From NCBI GenBank assembly GCA_021735115.1, contig JAIPHQ010000036.1, positions 1 through 7,034 on the forward strand: a stretch of 7,034 nucleotides of DNA. Direction: 5' to 3'. Below, one piece after another: positions 1 to 6,953 of the stretch. Below the pieces are notes generated by a model. It ran no database searches and had not been told where the DNA came from. It worked only from the letters and a program-made list of their open reading frames with translations. The stretch is from Candidatus Omnitrophota bacterium (GTDB lineage: Bacteria > Omnitrophota > Koll11 > Duberdicusellales > 4484-171). How positions within the stretch are numbered: the stretch's first letter is position 1; each line of letters opens with the position of its first letter. Made by a program: the position numbers and the translations under genes.

Positions 1-1855
1 CATCTTGGTTTAAAGTAACGTATAAATTACCGCAACCTGTAGTTACCTTAGTAGTCGTTCCTAAAATTACCTCTGGCCTGGGTTTAGGATAAGGAACTGT
101 TCCTTTTTCATCTTCTTTCTTTTCTTTTTCTTTGCTTATGGTTAAAACTTGTCCGCTCCTGCTTCCATCCCGGTATACTGTAAGTCCTTTACAATTTAGC
201 TTATAGGCTAATAAGTATGCCTCTTTAACATCATCCAATTCAGCTGTAGAAGCAAGGTTAATTGTTTTAGAAACCGCATTATCTGTGTATTCTTGAAAAG
301 CAGCCTGCATTTTTATATGCCAAAAAGAAGAAATATCCATAGCTGTCTTAAATATTCTTTTGGCTTTATCAGGAACCTCTTCCATTTTTTGGATACTTAT
401 ACCAGATGCTATTTTTTCCATAAGTTCTTTTGAATAAAATCCTGATTTTTTAGCATAATGCTCAAAAGCTGGATCAACCTCTAATAGCTTCTCCCCGTCT
501 AAGACATTGCGAAAATAAGATAAGAAAAAGTTAGGCTCTATCCCTGAAGAAGTAGGCCCGCTAATAATGCTTATAGTTCCAGTTGGTGCAATAGTAGTTA
601 ATGTAGCATTCCTAATTTTTATTCCTTGCTTATGCCAATTACTACCTTCCCAAGCAGGAAATGCACCTTTCTTTTTAGCTAATTCTAAAGAAACTTTTTT
701 GGCTTCTTTTTGGATAAAATCCATTACTTCCTTAGCTAAATCAATAGCTTCTTTACTGTCGTAAGGAATTTCTAAAAAACCAAGCATAGTTGCCCACCCC
801 ATAATACCTAATCCTACTTTTCTAGTTTTTTTAGTATTTTCATCAATTTCCGGTAAGGGAAATTTATTAGCATCAATAACATTATCTAAAAAAAGCATAC
901 TGGTTCTTACAATCTTCTTAAGCTTTTCCCAATCAAGGCTAAAACTTTCACCTTCCTTTTTAAGCATTTTATATAAATTGATAGAGCCTAAATTACAGCT
1001 CTCATAAGGAAGCAGGGGTTGCTCGCCGCAAGGATTGGTACTTTCAATTTTACCAAGGTTAGGAGTGGGATTGCTTTTATTTATTTTATCTATAAATACT
1101 ATCCCCGGCTCACCGTTATTATATGCACATTCAGCTATTCGATTAAAAACTTCAAGCGCATCTAAACTGCCTACAACTTTTTTATTTTTAGGATTAATAA
1201 GATCATATTTTTGGTTGCTCAAAACTTTTTCTATAAAATCATCGGTAATTGCAACTGAAATATTAAAATTAGATATATCTCCATCCTTAGATTTACACTC
1301 AATAAATTGTAGAATATCGGGATGATCTACTCTTAAAATTCCCATATTTGCACCCCGCCTTGTTCCTCCTTGCTTAACTGCTTGGGTTGCGGCATCAAAA
1401 ACTTTCATAAAGGATACCGGGCCTGAAGCCACCCCACCTGTAGTTTTTACTACACTATTATGAGACCTTAAGCGGGAGAAACTAAAGCCTGTTCCGCCTC
1501 CTGTTTTATGAATAAGTGCAGTAGATTTTATTGCATCAAAAATGGACTCCATTGAATCTTCTACCGGAACAACAAAACAAGCAGATAATTGCCCTAATTC
1601 TTTTCCAGCATTCATAAGAGTAGGCGAATTAGGCATAAATTCTAAATTTTTCATTGCTTGAAAAAAGACATTTTCTAAATTTTTAATTTCTTGTTGATTG
1701 GCTCCGTATTTTTGCTCAACCGATGACATAGCCTTAGCCACTCGCCTAAGCATTTGCTCAGGAGTTTCAATTATTTGGCCTTGGTCATCTTTTTTTAGAT
1801 ACCTTCTTTTTAAGACAACAATAGCATTTTCAGAAAAGCCCAATCTCTCCTTCAT
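1..1855 (-). CDS. nrdJ: Adenosylcobalamin-dependent (class II) ribonucleoside-diphosphate reductase, 3'-truncated by window edge
   Basis: This enzyme reduces ribonucleotides to deoxyribonucleotides in the cytoplasm, using a cobalamin-derived radical and needing no oxygen. I translated 618 codons from the ATG at 1855-1853 with no stop or frameshift. The N-terminal RNR domain covers about residues 5-90. C93 (SACFVVP) and C287 (YESCNLGSINL) are the expected redox cysteine pair. The active-site motif NPCGEQ gives N274, C276 (thiyl radical) and E278. KTGGGTGFSFSRLR (117-130), GGTRRGAN (163-170) and APTGTIS (423-429) are further family signatures. No ATP-cone precedes the catalytic domain. A lysine/glutamate-rich linker (about 573-585) leads into the start of a C-terminal TSCPD domain (TTGCGNLYVTLN, 605-616), which runs off the window; family members are usually about 700-850 residues, so roughly 100 or more are missing. 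The start is fixed by AAAGGAGG 5 bases upstream. It has its own promoter and probable NrdR boxes. The assignment to class II NrdJ is secure. Confidence 0.96.
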   Translation of the reverse strand, partial: MKERLGFSENAIVVLKRRYLKKDDQGQIIETPEQMLRRVAKAMSSVEQKYGANQQEIKNLENVFFQAMKNLEFMPNSPTLMNAGKELGQLSACFVVPVEDSMESIFDAIKSTALIHKTGGGTGFSFSRLRSHNSVVKTTGGVASGPVSFMKVFDAATQAVKQGGTRRGANMGILRVDHPDILQFIECKSKDGDISNFNISVAITDDFIEKVLSNQKYDLINPKNKKVVGSLDALEVFNRIAECAYNNGEPGIVFIDKINKSNPTPNLGKIESTNPCGEQPLLPYESCNLGSINLYKMLKKEGESFSLDWEKLKKIVRTSMLFLDNVIDANKFPLPEIDENTKKTRKVGLGIMGWATMLGFLEIPYDSKEAIDLAKEVMDFIQKEAKKVSLELAKKKGAFPAWEGSNWHKQGIKIRNATLTTIAPTGTISIISGPTSSGIEPNFFLSYFRNVLDGEKLLEVDPAFEHYAKKSGFYSKELMEKIASGISIQKMEEVPDKAKRIFKTAMDISSFWHIKMQAAFQEYTDNAVSKTINLASTAELDDVKEAYLLAYKLNCKGLTVYRDGSRSGQVLTISKEKEKKEDEKGTVPYPKPRPEVILGTTTKVTTGCGNLYVTLNQD

Positions 1856-1860
1856 GACTG

Positions 1861-1868
1861 CCTCCTTT
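1861..1868 (-). promoter_or_regulatory. Ribosome binding site of nrdJ
   Basis: On the minus strand this reads AAAGGAGG, a near-perfect Shine-Dalgarno, followed by the 5-base spacer CAGTC and the ATG at 1855. It decides the nrdJ start, which agrees with where NrdJ N-terminal homology begins. Confidence 0.9.
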
Positions 1869-1909
1869 ACCTTTTATCTGTTTAAAAATATTATTAAGTG
1901 AGTAAAAAC

Positions 1910-1938
1910 CTTATATCACAGAAATAAAACAATGTCAA
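1910..1938 (-). promoter_or_regulatory. Sigma-70-type promoter of nrdJ (proximal)
   Basis: Minus-strand reading: -35 TTGACA (1938-1933, perfect), a 17-base spacer, and -10 TATAAG (1915-1910, 5 of 6) preceded by TG-A, an extended -10. Transcription would start near 1903, giving a leader of about 50 bases. That is too short for a cobalamin riboswitch. The fit to consensus and the position make this a likely main promoter, with the two NrdR-box-like sites lying just upstream of its -35. Confidence 0.8.
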
Positions 1939-1943
1939 GAAAA

Positions 1944-1959
1944 ATACTAAATATTGTAT
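1944..1959. promoter_or_regulatory. NrdR box 1 upstream of nrdJ
   Basis: The plus-strand sequence atactaaatattgtat matches the remembered NrdR-box consensus acaCwAtATaTwGtgt at 13 of 16 positions, including the key C (1947) and G (1956). NrdR is a zinc-ribbon/ATP-cone repressor that senses (d)ATP and binds paired boxes in front of ribonucleotide reductase genes. The site ends five bases upstream of the proximal nrdJ -35 element. The assignment is by motif and location only, since nrdR itself is not in the window. Confidence 0.7.
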
Positions 1960-1981
1960 ATATTTAACTGAAGCTACACAA
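1953..1981 (-). promoter_or_regulatory. Possible second, distal nrdJ promoter overlapped by both NrdR boxes
   Basis: Minus-strand reading: TTGTGT (1981-1976, 3 of 6 to -35), a 17-base spacer, and TACAAT (1958-1953, 5 of 6 to -10). The -35 is weak, so this is tentative. It is listed because its two hexamers fall inside the two NrdR-box-like sites, the arrangement expected of a directly repressed promoter. In AT-rich DNA such a match can also arise by chance. Confidence 0.3.
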
Positions 1982-1991
1982 TATATAGGAA
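1976..1991. promoter_or_regulatory. NrdR box 2 upstream of nrdJ
   Basis: The plus-strand sequence acacaatatataggaa matches the consensus acaCwAtATaTwGtgt at its first 13 positions and misses the last three. Its start is 32 bp from the start of box 1 (16-bp gap), about three helical turns, which is the phasing known for paired NrdR boxes. Two sites with this spacing in front of an RNR gene are much stronger evidence than either alone. Confidence 0.7.
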
Positions 1992-2022
1992 TATATACTC
2001 TTTTTAAAAAAGCAGATTTTAG

Positions 2023-3021
2023 CTATTTCAGGAATCCTACGGTATCTCTAATTACAAGTTTAGGTTCAAGAAGCACTTTTTGTGGAGGTATTTTTTCATC
2101 AATAGTTTGCCTCAATACCTTAACGGCTTCTTTAGCCATTTGATCTAGGGGTTGACGTACTGTGGTCAACATAAGATCTCGATAGGAAAGATTTGGATTA
2201 TCATCAAAACCCACTACACTTAAATCTTGTGGAACCTTGATTGAATTCTCATCAGCAAAATTTAAAATTTCACTTGCAACCTCATCGCTACAGCAAAAAA
2301 TAGCAGTAGGCATATCTTTAGCTGAAAATAATTTATTAAGTTCCTCTCTGGCTTTAGCTCGAGAAAAATTTGTTAAGCAAATAGAGTTTGGTTTTTCGGT
2401 TATTCCGTTTTTTTTCAAAGCCGCCTTAAATCCATCTATTCTTTGACAAGCACACTGAACTTCAGTATCACCGGCAAAATGAACAATTTTTTTATGCCCA
2501 TGATTAATCAAAAATTCAGTTGCCTCATAAGCACCTTTATAATTATCTACAGCTACAAAGCTTATATCTTGATCCGACATTTTTCGGTTTATTACAACTA
2601 AAGGAATCTCTTCTTTTTTTAATCTCAAAAGTTGATCCTTATTGGAAATTATATCAGCCATGATAACCCCATCTACTAAGGATGAATTAAAAATGTCTTT
2701 ATCCCGGTATATATTAAGATGCATATCTATTTCTTTTTCATCTAAGGCTGCGGCTACCTCTCTAATTATTTTGAGAGCATAGAAAGAATAAAATATGCCT
2801 TCATAACCAGGAATAATCAAACCAAAAGTATTTAATTTCCCCCCGGCTAATCGACGCGCATAAACTAGTGGATGATAATTTAACTCTTCTATAGCTTTTT
2901 CAATTTTGCGGCGGTTTTGTTCACGCAAACGAATGGATTTGTTAATATAACGTGAAACAGTGGCGATTGATACACCAGCTTTGGCGGCTACTTCTTTAAT
3001 AGTAACTTTAGATAAAGACAC
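2023..3021 (-). CDS. LacI-family transcriptional regulator
   Basis: A DNA-binding repressor/activator of the LacI/GalR family, 332 residues, the normal family length. The helix-turn-helix is at residues 6-27 (VTIKEVAAKAGVSIATVSRYIN); its specificity segment S-I-A-T-V-S-R resembles the CcpA class more than LacI itself. A hinge helix follows at about 50-60, with L58 (YARRLAGG) as the likely minor-groove-inserting leucine. The rest is a periplasmic-binding-protein-like effector domain. R194 (QRIDGF), D246 (CSDEVA) and D273/D274 (GFDD) align by eye with the sugar-contacting Arg, Asn/Asp and Asp of the family, so a small sugar-like effector is plausible but its identity cannot be read. The start is GTG at 3021-3019, six bases after the stop of the coiled-coil gene, so the two genes are very probably co-transcribed. 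It may act on the envelope genes upstream in the same block; that is inference from position. No terminator is seen after it. Confidence 0.95.
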   Translation of the reverse strand: MSLSKVTIKEVAAKAGVSIATVSRYINKSIRLREQNRRKIEKAIEELNYHPLVYARRLAGGKLNTFGLIIPGYEGIFYSFYALKIIREVAAALDEKEIDMHLNIYRDKDIFNSSLVDGVIMADIISNKDQLLRLKKEEIPLVVINRKMSDQDISFVAVDNYKGAYEATEFLINHGHKKIVHFAGDTEVQCACQRIDGFKAALKKNGITEKPNSICLTNFSRAKAREELNKLFSAKDMPTAIFCCSDEVASEILNFADENSIKVPQDLSVVGFDDNPNLSYRDLMLTTVRQPLDQMAKEAVKVLRQTIDEKIPPQKVLLEPKLVIRDTVGFLK

Positions 3022-3026
3022 AAAAA

Positions 3027-3032
3027 CCTATC
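3027..3032 (-). promoter_or_regulatory. Weak ribosome binding site of the lacI-type gene, overlapping the previous stop
   Basis: Minus-strand GATAGG lies 5 bases (TTTTT) before the GTG start at 3021 and contains the TAG stop of the upstream coiled-coil gene (3030-3028). A weak Shine-Dalgarno, GTG start and stop-start distance of six bases point to translational coupling, which would keep regulator synthesis low and tied to the coiled-coil protein. Confidence 0.55.
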
Positions 3033-4185
3033 TACTAATTACGATATCACCTTCTTGGATATCAAAGTTACTTACAACATCTTTTATATCTGCTGCAGAT
3101 ATATTCTTTCGGGTTTCAATTACTTCTAAAGTTGCAATTTCCCGATTTCCCCTCATAACCTTAAGTAAAACACCTGGATTTATTCCGGAAGATTCGCCAA
3201 GATCAAAAACTACAAATTGTTCCTCAGAATTAACTGCAATAATCTCTCCTCTTAAATTCATTGGAGTTGAAGCTTCCGGTTTCACTACAATAGGAGGTAA
3301 CTCCACTGAACCATAATCCCCAGCTGTTGCCCTTCGGCCCTCTTCCATAGTTTGGCTTAAATCAGTTTGCAATTCCTCAAAAGCTAAAGATTTTTCTTGT
3401 AAAACACTTTCAGCATCAATTATTTTTTCTTCTAATATATTTTTCTTATCTAAAGTTTCTCTAAGTTTATCTTGAAGCTTGCCTTTTTGCCGGTTAGCAA
3501 TTATTAATTGTCTTTTTAAGCTGCTGGTTTCATTCCTAAGCTTTTTAACTTCATCAACCGCTTCTCCTCTCTGCCGTCGTTCAGCTACCAAATCCATACT
3601 CATAACTCTCAAAGCTCTTTGTTTAGTATTAATTTCTTGCTCCAATCTTTCTTTTTCTTTTTTAACCTCATTTACATCTAGGCTTAATTCTTCATTCTGG
3701 TTTTTAAATTGAGCAACTTGACTTTTAGCATCAAGTACTTCATTTTTAAGTCTGTCAACTTGAGCTTCCAACTCTGCCTTTTCCTGAATAAAATCTGCCC
3801 AATAATCATCACTTTTACCAGGAGTAGCAGCTTCTCTTTTTACATGAACACTTTGTGATTTCTCTTTAAGTTTTTCTGCTAATTGATCTCTTTGGCGGAC
3901 AGCTCCTTGATATTTATCTTTCAACTCATTTCTTTCTTGCTCTATTTGAGAAAGTTGTTGATTTATACTACTAATTCTTTGGCTTAATTCTTTATTCTTT
4001 TGAATTTCTCTTTGGTTTTCTTGCTGTAAGTTATTTTTTTCTCTTTGCAAAGAACTGTTAATATTTTTTAATTCCTGATTATTTGCTTTTAATTGTGTAT
4101 TCTGCGCATAAAAATTATAGGCTACAAAACCTACCCCTAAAATAATAACCAATAAAATTACAGGAACAACTTTCGTTTTATCCAT
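3028..4185 (-). CDS. Inner-membrane-anchored coiled-coil protein with small C-terminal domain, function unknown
   Basis: I do not recognise a named family. The 385-residue protein begins MDKTK, then one hydrophobic membrane segment (about 6-27), with positive residues before it suggesting N-terminus in the cytoplasm and the remainder in the periplasm. Two long heptad-rich coiled coils follow (about 28-112 and 137-283), very rich in E, K, Q and N, separated by a non-helical break containing SDDYWADFIQ (125-134). A proline-containing linker (VELPPIVVKPEASTP, 294-308) leads to a compact C-terminal domain (309-385) with hydrophobic strand patterns and the turns DLGESSGINPG (328-338) and IQEGDIVI (376-383), loosely resembling small beta-barrel domains of envelope proteins. 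The ATG at 4185 has a strong Shine-Dalgarno and its own promoter. It sits between an outer-membrane barrel gene and a LacI regulator, so a role as a periplasmic spacer or tether is possible. Coiled-coil composition makes similarity searches misleading outside the C-terminal domain. Confidence 0.9.
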   Translation of the reverse strand: MDKTKVVPVILLVIILGVGFVAYNFYAQNTQLKANNQELKNINSSLQREKNNLQQENQREIQKNKELSQRISSINQQLSQIEQERNELKDKYQGAVRQRDQLAEKLKEKSQSVHVKREAATPGKSDDYWADFIQEKAELEAQVDRLKNEVLDAKSQVAQFKNQNEELSLDVNEVKKEKERLEQEINTKQRALRVMSMDLVAERRQRGEAVDEVKKLRNETSSLKRQLIIANRQKGKLQDKLRETLDKKNILEEKIIDAESVLQEKSLAFEELQTDLSQTMEEGRRATAGDYGSVELPPIVVKPEASTPMNLRGEIIAVNSEEQFVVFDLGESSGINPGVLLKVMRGNREIATLEVIETRKNISAADIKDVVSNFDIQEGDIVISR

Positions 4186-4190
4186 TAATT

Positions 4191-4198
4191 CCTCCCCC
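4191..4198 (-). promoter_or_regulatory. Ribosome binding site of the coiled-coil gene
   Basis: Minus-strand GGGGGAGG, 5 bases (AATTA) before the ATG at 4185. It is strong and fixes the start ahead of the membrane segment. Confidence 0.88.
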
Positions 4199-4221
4199 TT
4201 TTTATAATCTTTTTTGTTTTC

Positions 4222-4247
4222 CTAATTATATCATTGCTGATAATTAG
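4222..4247. repeat. Imperfect inverted repeat overlapping the coiled-coil gene promoter
   Basis: On the plus strand, arm CTAATTA (4222-4228) plus TCA (4231-4233) is mirrored by TGA plus TAATTAG (4238-4247), with a two-base TA bulge and a 4-base centre TTGC. It spans the -10 and the whole spacer of the promoter. It could be an operator. As RNA from the minus strand it would fold with a GCAA (GNRA) loop, but no U-run follows, so it is not a typical intrinsic terminator of the barrel gene. Confidence 0.45.
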
Positions 4248-4253
4248 TGTAAA
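4225..4253 (-). promoter_or_regulatory. Sigma-70-type promoter of the coiled-coil/lacI genes
   Basis: Minus-strand reading: -35 TTTACA (4253-4248, 5 of 6), a 17-base spacer, and -10 TATAAT (4230-4225, perfect) with an extended TG-A just before it. Transcription would start near 4218, giving a leader of about 33 bases. This lets the coiled-coil and regulator genes be expressed independently of the barrel gene upstream. Confidence 0.8.
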
Positions 4254-4281
4254 GAAGTTTGTTGCAATGAGTTGTAAAATA

Positions 4282-6942
4282 TTAAAACTTTTTCCGATAA
4301 TAAACTCTAAAAATATGTTGAGTATCTAGGGTCGGCACTCCTCCCCCAAAAGGAGTATAAGTTGATTCTAAAATTCCACCGGTATTACCAACACCGTATT
4401 GAGCAATCAACTCACTTGTTTCCTCTAATCTAAATCTTACTTCTGAGAATACTGTATGGTGTGTACGTTTAACTACACGGGTATCATCATTTAATTCAGA
4501 TAAATCATTAACTTTAGAATATACATACCTTAGATAAAAACCAATTTTTTCAGTGGGAAGATAACTAGCCGAAATCCCAATATGATTCATATTTTCATCG
4601 ATAATTTGAGCCCAATAATATTCATTACGGGTATAGTCAAGATATAGGTTAATTTTGTCGGTGGGCCGAAAACCTAAACCTACTTTAAAGATATCAAAAT
4701 AAGGATAAGGCGGTAGTGGAAAATATTCATTATTATAAACTTGGTGAACTTCTTGCCAAAATGTTTTTCCTCCACTAGTGGTAGTAGTCCACCAATCTAC
4801 ATTATTTAAAATGCTTCTAGGAAAATTATCATAAGCTAAGGTTACGTCATTAGAGTGTTCCCAGCTAAAATTTAAATTCAGCCATTTAAAAAAATCATAA
4901 TTAGCACCTAGGCCAACTGTCTTTAAAGAAGGGTCTTTGCCATCTTCTATTTTATCGTTGTTATAATAATCACCGGTTTGAGGATCAAAAACAAAAGGGT
5001 CAATACCAGCAACAGTTTTAGGCATTTTTTGATAAATGCCTAAAAACTTTGTAGTCAGTTTATCAGTTAATTTAAATTGGCCTTCTAATCTGGCAACATT
5101 CTCAAGAAATTTTCCCTCGGTATCATGAACATTGCGAACATCAAATAAGGCATCTAATCTGTCATCAAGCAAATTTTCCCACTCCACCCTTAAGCTGATT
5201 ACATCCCGGCCGTAATCAATCCCATCTCCAATTCGAAAAGGCTCAATATCATCCCAACTCAACGACGGCCCATAGAGGCCTCCCATACGATAAGATTCAA
5301 AGGGTTCACGAAAGGTAATATGCCTTGACCAATACTCATCATCCCTGGTTTGACGATAACTGGCTAAAGCACTTTCAAAACTTTTATCCATATGAGTTAA
5401 AGATAATCTCATTTTGTAAAAGGGTTCATTTTTTTTCGGATTAACGCCAAAGTAATCTTTACCAAAAATTCCGCTTGATGAATTAACTAGACTAACATGA
5501 AAAGCATTACCCCGTTTTTCAGTTTCATAATTAGAGGTTCGGTCAGCTTCAGTATAAGAGGTAAGCCCTTCTAATAAAAGTTCTGTATTGTCCCCCAAGC
5601 CGATATTTGCATCTAAGCCAAATACATTGTTAAAGACATCTAAAGCCCTTTTGTTGTAACCAAATTTTCCCCCGTAGGTAAAACCTAAAACGATATTATC
5701 TAAACTTAAATATTTTGCTCTCAAGGCAGATTCCCAAGTATTAAAACTATCGTAGTCCTGCCAGAGTTCTTTAGGAGAGGCCGCTGTAAAATCAATATTC
5801 ATGCCTTCTAAATCATAATTTAATGCAAAACCACGCAAAGCAGTAAGGCGGGTCCCGTAAGAATCACGAGTATAATATGCTAATGTATCATCAAAGCTTC
5901 CTTTATAATATCCAACAGGAGCTGCCCCTGATTCTAAAATACCAGGTTGCCAATTTACCAACCATTGTGATTCTTCCCAATAAGTTCTGTTTCCGGTAAT
6001 TTTTAACGGATCATCAGAGATATAATCAGCATTCTCCAAAGCAGCTGGAAATATTTTTAAACTAAGGGGATCATTATCGTAATTAAAATACATTTCTCTT
6101 AAAGGCCAAAATTCTCGATTAATTTCTTGTTCTCCAATTGTAAAAATGTTCCCATTCATAGTAGTAACGGTCAACTCATGAGTTTTTCCATCAACTACTT
6201 TTACTTCCGGCAAAGAAAAAGAATCGGCTTTAAGATTGGTATTTATTGATTGATTTACAGTATAACGATCATTAGACCAATACAAATACTGGAAAGTAGC
6301 TGTATCTCCATCGTGAGAAACAGTAACTTTATTGCTTTTACCAATAAAACTCCAGGGGCTAATATCAAAATTGCTATAAAAACCCCAGCCTTGTTCTTGA
6401 GGATAATCTAGTTGGAATGACAACCGGCTAAAGATTGCCGGGTCAAAAGTATTTTCCCGCCGGTTATAAGCAGTATTATCAAGAATACGCCAATTTTCTT
6501 CATTTAAATCAGCATTGGCTCTCTTCCAGATCGCATCACCTGATTCAACCCCAAAACTTAATTGATAATCACCTTTTAAGGAAAATTTAGACTCTTTTTC
6601 TTCCGGTTGTTCAACGATAGGTTCTTGAGGAGGAGATGGCTTTGTATCTTTTGTTATTTTCTGGCTGGTTTTTCTTTTAGATGCTGGTTTTGCTTTTGAA
6701 TATTTATCTAAAGCTTTTTCAATTTCCCTCTGGCGTAATTGGCTCAACTGTTCTTTAGCTTCTTTGTTATTAGGATTAACTTGAAGCGCCTTTTCAAACT
6801 CAACTTTTGCTTCCTGAAACCGCTCTTGGTTAATATATTTTTCCCCAGTTTCAACTAAATAAGCATCTCCAGAAACAGCAAAAACTGAAGGCAGGCAAAA
6901 AAAGATAATTAAAAAAAATAAAAGTCGTTTCATTGATATCAT
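4282..6942 (-). CDS. Exported TPR plus outer-membrane beta-barrel protein, function unknown
   Basis: An 886-residue protein likely inserted in the outer membrane. A signal peptide is clear: MKRLLFFLIIFFCLPSVFA with probable cleavage after A22 (VFA|VS). It has no lipobox. One TPR repeat lies at about 27-60 (ending ALQVNPNN), followed by a basic, proline-rich linker (about 61-118) that would sit in the periplasm. From about 120 to the end the sequence alternates polar and hydrophobic residues, is rich in aromatic, Asp and Asn residues, and ends YYRKKF with terminal F886 and spaced Y/V/F, as in outer-membrane barrel C-terminal signals. The length suggests a large barrel (well over 20 strands possible). 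No haem (CXXCH), TonB-plug or named porin motif was seen, so substrate and role are unknown. The start could be M1 (6942) or M4 (6933); neither has a good Shine-Dalgarno, and M4 gives the more usual MKR signal-peptide start. It heads the block and could work with the adjacent coiled-coil protein. Confidence 0.9.
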   Translation of the reverse strand: MISMKRLLFFLIIFFCLPSVFAVSGDAYLVETGEKYINQERFQEAKVEFEKALQVNPNNKEAKEQLSQLRQREIEKALDKYSKAKPASKRKTSQKITKDTKPSPPQEPIVEQPEEKESKFSLKGDYQLSFGVESGDAIWKRANADLNEENWRILDNTAYNRRENTFDPAIFSRLSFQLDYPQEQGWGFYSNFDISPWSFIGKSNKVTVSHDGDTATFQYLYWSNDRYTVNQSINTNLKADSFSLPEVKVVDGKTHELTVTTMNGNIFTIGEQEINREFWPLREMYFNYDNDPLSLKIFPAALENADYISDDPLKITGNRTYWEESQWLVNWQPGILESGAAPVGYYKGSFDDTLAYYTRDSYGTRLTALRGFALNYDLEGMNIDFTAASPKELWQDYDSFNTWESALRAKYLSLDNIVLGFTYGGKFGYNKRALDVFNNVFGLDANIGLGDNTELLLEGLTSYTEADRTSNYETEKRGNAFHVSLVNSSSGIFGKDYFGVNPKKNEPFYKMRLSLTHMDKSFESALASYRQTRDDEYWSRHITFREPFESYRMGGLYGPSLSWDDIEPFRIGDGIDYGRDVISLRVEWENLLDDRLDALFDVRNVHDTEGKFLENVARLEGQFKLTDKLTTKFLGIYQKMPKTVAGIDPFVFDPQTGDYYNNDKIEDGKDPSLKTVGLGANYDFFKWLNLNFSWEHSNDVTLAYDNFPRSILNNVDWWTTTTSGGKTFWQEVHQVYNNEYFPLPPYPYFDIFKVGLGFRPTDKINLYLDYTRNEYYWAQIIDENMNHIGISASYLPTEKIGFYLRYVYSKVNDLSELNDDTRVVKRTHHTVFSEVRFRLEETSELIAQYGVGNTGGILESTYTPFGGGVPTLDTQHIFRVYYRKKF

Positions 6943-6953
6943 TTTATCAAAAA

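Larger units (their letters stand above)
1856..2022. other. Intergenic control region between lacI-type gene and nrdJ
   Basis: This 167-base AT-rich gap holds the nrdJ ribosome site, its promoter(s) and the two NrdR-box-like sites. The stretch just after the lacI-type stop has a T6/A5 run (within CTTTTTTAAAAAG on the minus strand) but no GC-containing hairpin followed by a U-run, so read-through from the lacI-type gene into nrdJ is possible. Confidence 0.7.

Noticed and set aside
567..1325. Plus-strand reading frames at 567-764 and 1035-1325
   Set aside because: Both lie inside nrdJ, which has a continuous reading frame and conserved catalytic motifs on the other strand; no homology or ribosome site supports them.
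1698..1901. Plus-strand 67-residue frame
   Set aside because: It overlaps the nrdJ N-terminus and its leader and promoter, and has no ribosome site.
1856..1910. Cobalamin riboswitch upstream of the B12-dependent RNR
   Set aside because: The leader from the predicted start is only about 50 bases and holds no B12-box-like or structured sequence, whereas a cobalamin riboswitch needs roughly 200 bases.
1990..2022. Rho-independent terminator after the lacI-type gene
   Set aside because: The only symmetry is an A/T-only T6-A5 run with no GC stem or following U-run.
2237..3712. Plus-strand frames at 2237-2446, 2960-3316 and 3479-3712
   Set aside because: They are antisense shadows of the lacI-type and coiled-coil genes, with hydrophobic, Ser/Leu-rich composition typical of antisense coiled-coil codons.
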